DNA of 23,428 nucleotides from Acetobacteraceae bacterium (GTDB lineage Bacteria; Pseudomonadota; Alphaproteobacteria; Acetobacterales; Acetobacteraceae). This document shows positions 21,168-23,428 of the stretch, one piece after another (position 1 is the stretch's first letter; every line of letters starts with the position of its first letter). The notes under the pieces are model-generated. The model saw only the letters and a program-made list of their open reading frames with translations. It searched no databases and was not told the origin of the DNA. The translations under genes were made by a program, and so were the position numbers. Location: assembly GCA_947446625.1 (NCBI GenBank), contig CANFIE010000012.1, positions 1 to 23,428 on the forward strand, read 5' to 3'.

Positions 21168-22228
21168 CAGGCGGCGGCCTTGGCGTGCGGGCAGCCGCTG
21201 TGCTGGCGCGGGCATTGCCGGGCGCCGGCATGGCTGCACAGGCGCCGGCCACCACCCAAGGCGCGGCGGGCCAGCCCGGCCAGGGCGGCGATGAAGCCAG
21301 GGTCACTATTCTGCGCTGGCACGCGGAAATAGCCCGGGATGCCAGCCTTTTCCGCCACTTCGCGGTATTCCATGTCCAATTCCACCAGGGTTTCGGAATG
21401 GTCGGAGACGAAGGCGATGGGGCAGACCAGCACCGCCACCTTGTCATGCGCTGCCTGCTCGATGGCGTCCTCGGTGCTGGGGCCGATCCATTTTTGTGGT
21501 GTGGCACGGCTTTGGTAGCAAACGATGTGGTCCAGGCTGGGCAGGTCCAGCGCGGCCACCACGGCGGCCACGCTGCGCTCCACCTGCCATTGGTAGGGGT
21601 CGCCCTGCTTGATGATGGTCTCGGGCAGGCCATGCGCCGAGAACAGAATGCGTAGCGGCGTGCCGGGCGGCAGGCTGGCCAGTGCCTGTTCATAGCTGGC
21701 ACGCACCAGCGCGGCGGTGGCACTGGCGAAGCCACTGTCGGAATGCCAGCAGCACAGCGTGGTGGTGGGCAGGTTCAACCCGGCCTTGGCGCAGGCGGCG
21801 GCCCAATCCGTCATGCTGCTGCCGGTGGTGGTGGTGGAGAACTGCGGATAGAGCGGCAGCAGCAGCACTTCCTCGGCGCCCCAGGCCTGTACCTGGGCCA
21901 CCGCCTCGGCGGCGAAGGGGTGCCAATAGCGCATGGCGATGAAGCAGCGATGCTCCACCCCCTCGGCGCCGGCGTTCAGCTCAGCCTCGAGCGCCTGGGC
22001 CTGCGCCTGGGTCAGCGGCAGCAGCGGCGAGCCACCACCCATCAGCGCGTAGTTGGCCTGCGCCGCCTTGGTGCGGCGGCCGGCGATGAAACGGCTGAGC
22101 GGGCCACGGATGAAGCCGGGCACGCGCAGGATGGCCGGGTCGCCGAACAGATTTTCCAGGAAGGGGCGGACCGCCGCCTGATTGTCAGGTCCACCCAGGT
22201 TGAACAACACCACAGCCACTCGGCGCAT
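21167..22228 (-). CDS. hemH: Ferrochelatase, with C-terminal cysteine motif
   Basis: The 353-aa enzyme inserts Fe2+ into protoporphyrin IX to make haem. Motifs: VVLFNLGGPD (6-15), YPQFSTTTTGS (127-137), the catalytic FSAHGLPE with His199, and VCPIAFVSDHSETLVELD with Glu279. The C-terminus has three cysteines, C331-x7-C339-x6-C346 within CSHAGARQCPRQHSGCP, and an internal Cys160. Caulobacter and mycobacterial ferrochelatases bind a [2Fe-2S] cluster by one internal and three C-terminal cysteines, so a cluster is probable here. The ATG at 22228 is chosen because AGGAG lies 6 bases upstream; an earlier ATG at 22243 overlaps that site. It heads a transcription unit with the HAD, MORN and hemJ genes. 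Confidence 0.95.
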   Translation of the reverse strand: MRRVAVVLFNLGGPDNQAAVRPFLENLFGDPAILRVPGFIRGPLSRFIAGRRTKAAQANYALMGGGSPLLPLTQAQAQALEAELNAGAEGVEHRCFIAMRYWHPFAAEAVAQVQAWGAEEVLLLPLYPQFSTTTTGSSMTDWAAACAKAGLNLPTTTLCCWHSDSGFASATAALVRASYEQALASLPPGTPLRILFSAHGLPETIIKQGDPYQWQVERSVAAVVAALDLPSLDHIVCYQSRATPQKWIGPSTEDAIEQAAHDKVAVLVCPIAFVSDHSETLVELDMEYREVAEKAGIPGYFRVPAQNSDPGFIAALAGLARRALGGGRRLCSHAGARQCPRQHSGCPHAKAAA

Positions 22229-22338
22229 GCGCGTCTCCTGCATTGCCGGGGGGCTGTAACGCAGCCCGCTGCCGGATGCACCACCCAGATATGGCCGGTG
22301 GTGTCCCGCGCCTAGGGTGCATCGCTTTTTCAGGCTTC

Positions 22339-22365
22339 GGGCTTAGGCTGCACCAAGCCTAGCCC
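22339..22365 (+). repeat. Inverted repeat upstream of the glutamate synthase-like gene
   Basis: GGGCT-T-AGGCT, six-base spacer, AGCCT-AGCCC: two 5-bp arm pairs with a single unpaired T. It lies just before the G-rich ribosome binding site (22368-22374) and start codon. It may be an operator or a leader hairpin. No convincing -35/-10 pair is seen in the 152-base gap to hemH. Confidence 0.35.
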
Positions 22366-22380
22366 TTGGGGGGGAATGCC

Positions 22381-23428
22381 ATGTCGCGCCTGTTGCTGCC
22401 GTTTTCCAGCCGATACATCTGCCTGACCGGTGCCTTCCTGGCGGTGCTGGGGTTTGGCTGGGGCCTGGCTTGGCACCCCGAGCATGCCGGTGTGCTAGTG
22501 GTGGGGCTGACCCTGGCTGTGGCACTGACGTTGCTGGGCCTGCATGACCTGTTCAACACCCGCCACGCCATTCTGCGCAGCTACCCCATCGCCGCGCATC
22601 TGCGCTTTCTGCTGGAGGATATACGGCCGGAGATCCGGCAGTATTTCTTCGAGGATGAGAAGCACGGCACGCCCTTCAGCCGCGACCAACGCGCCGTGGT
22701 TTACCAGCGCGCCAAGATGGTGCTCGACAAGCGCCCCTTCGGGACCCAGTACGATGTGTATGAGCCAGGCTTTGAATGGCTGGCGCATTCCATTGCCGCC
22801 CGGCCGCTGGCCAAGCAGCAGCCTCGCATCACCATTGGTGGGCCGGATTGCACCCAGCCCTACAGCGCCAGCCTGCTGAACATCTCAGCCATGAGCTTTG
22901 GCGCGCTTTCCCCCAATGCCATCAAGGCACTGAACACCGGGGCACGGCTGGGTGGCTTTGCTCATGATACCGGCGAGGGCGGCTATTCGCCGTACCATCA
23001 GCTGCCGGGGGGAGATATCATCTGGGAGATTGGCAGCGGCTATTTTGGCGCCCGCAACCCGGATGGCAGCTTTTCCGCTGAACGGTTTGCAGCAACGGCG
23101 GCAAACCCACAAATAAAAATGGTGGAGCTGAAGCTGAGCCAGGGCGCCAAGCCCGGACATGGCGGCGTGCTGCCGGCGGCCAAGGTGAGCCGCGAGATCA
23201 GCCTGACGCGCGGTGTGCCGATGGGGCAGGATTGCGTCAGCCCCTCGGGCCATACCGCCTTCAGCACGCCAGTGGAGATGATGCGCTTTATTGGCAAGAT
23301 GCGGCAGCTTTCCGGTGGCAAGCCGGCAGGGTTCAAGCTGTGCATCGGCCAGCCGCATGAATTCCTCGCGCTGTGCAAGGCCATGCTGGAAACCGGCATC
23401 ACCCCTGATTTCATTGTGGTGGATGGCA
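22381..23428 (+). CDS. Membrane-anchored FMN-binding glutamate synthase family protein, N-terminal part
   Basis: The reading frame starts at ATG 22381, after a GGGGGAA ribosome binding site, and is open to the right edge (349 codons seen). Two hydrophobic segments (about residues 12-31 and 36-53) suggest an N-terminal membrane hairpin. The soluble domain then follows the GltB synthase-domain pattern: LLNISAMSFGALSPNAIKAL (165-184), HDTGEGGYSP (195-204), KLSQGAKPGHGGVLPAAKVS (251-270) and PDFIVVDG at the edge. Such stand-alone proteins bind FMN and resemble the alpha-subunit core without the glutaminase domain; their reaction is often unproven. It is divergent from hemH. The C-terminal half is missing, so cofactor cysteines cannot be checked. 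Confidence 0.88.
   Translation, partial: MSRLLLPFSSRYICLTGAFLAVLGFGWGLAWHPEHAGVLVVGLTLAVALTLLGLHDLFNTRHAILRSYPIAAHLRFLLEDIRPEIRQYFFEDEKHGTPFSRDQRAVVYQRAKMVLDKRPFGTQYDVYEPGFEWLAHSIAARPLAKQQPRITIGGPDCTQPYSASLLNISAMSFGALSPNAIKALNTGARLGGFAHDTGEGGYSPYHQLPGGDIIWEIGSGYFGARNPDGSFSAERFAATAANPQIKMVELKLSQGAKPGHGGVLPAAKVSREISLTRGVPMGQDCVSPSGHTAFSTPVEMMRFIGKMRQLSGGKPAGFKLCIGQPHEFLALCKAMLETGITPDFIVVDG

Noticed and set aside
1..23428. CRISPR arrays, insertion sequences, prophage genes, tRNA or rRNA genes, riboswitches, oriC
   Set aside because: I saw no regularly spaced direct repeats, transposase or integrase motifs, cloverleaf genes or DnaA-box clusters. ParABS suggests oriC is within reach, but it is not in this window.

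Overview
The window looks like a GC-rich alphaproteobacterial chromosome, most probably from the Acetobacteraceae (Rhodospirillales). The family is inferred from gene content and protein character; there is no rRNA gene to confirm it. It is mainly a housekeeping region from the origin-proximal, ParABS-bearing part of the chromosome. I see no phage, transposon, CRISPR array, tRNA, rRNA or convincing new defence or biosynthetic system. The points of interest are in gene architecture and regulation.

Layout. Positions 2-250 hold the end of a Bug/TctC-type periplasmic solute-binding protein, followed on the minus strand by a coupled pair, O6-alkylguanine-DNA alkyltransferase and a quinone-oxidoreductase-like enzyme. 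From 1845 to 8292 a tightly packed plus-strand block runs: thioredoxin-like [2Fe-2S] ferredoxin, mnmE, an unrecognised 207-aa protein, mnmG, rsmG, parA, parB. Its genes overlap or nearly touch. MnmE and MnmG together modify the tRNA wobble uridine, RsmG methylates 16S rRNA, and ParA/ParB segregate the chromosome. Three parS sites lie inside or beside genes here (6044-6059, 6081-6096, 9420-9435).

From 8303 to 13195 a minus-strand block runs DUF3576 lipoprotein, leuS, lptE, holA, converging on parB. Next comes a minus-strand porin gene (13339-14865) with a strong intrinsic terminator and a good ribosome binding site, then a ThiE-like gene and a YggS/PLPBP-type gene that diverge from a shared CATATG with no intergenic base. 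A minus-strand pair (small HD alarmone hydrolase, then a YkuD-type L,D-transpeptidase) converges on and overlaps yggS. A glycine-zipper lipoprotein gene follows.

From 22228 down to 17904 the minus strand carries hemH, a HAD phosphatase, an exported MORN-repeat protein, hemJ and rho. The first four are joined by TGATG overlaps or short gaps; rho has its own promoter and a leader of about 200 nt. At the right edge a divergent membrane-anchored FMN-dependent glutamate synthase-like gene starts and runs off the window.

All gaps between genes are shorter than 300 bases. The largest (19179-19453) is the rho leader.
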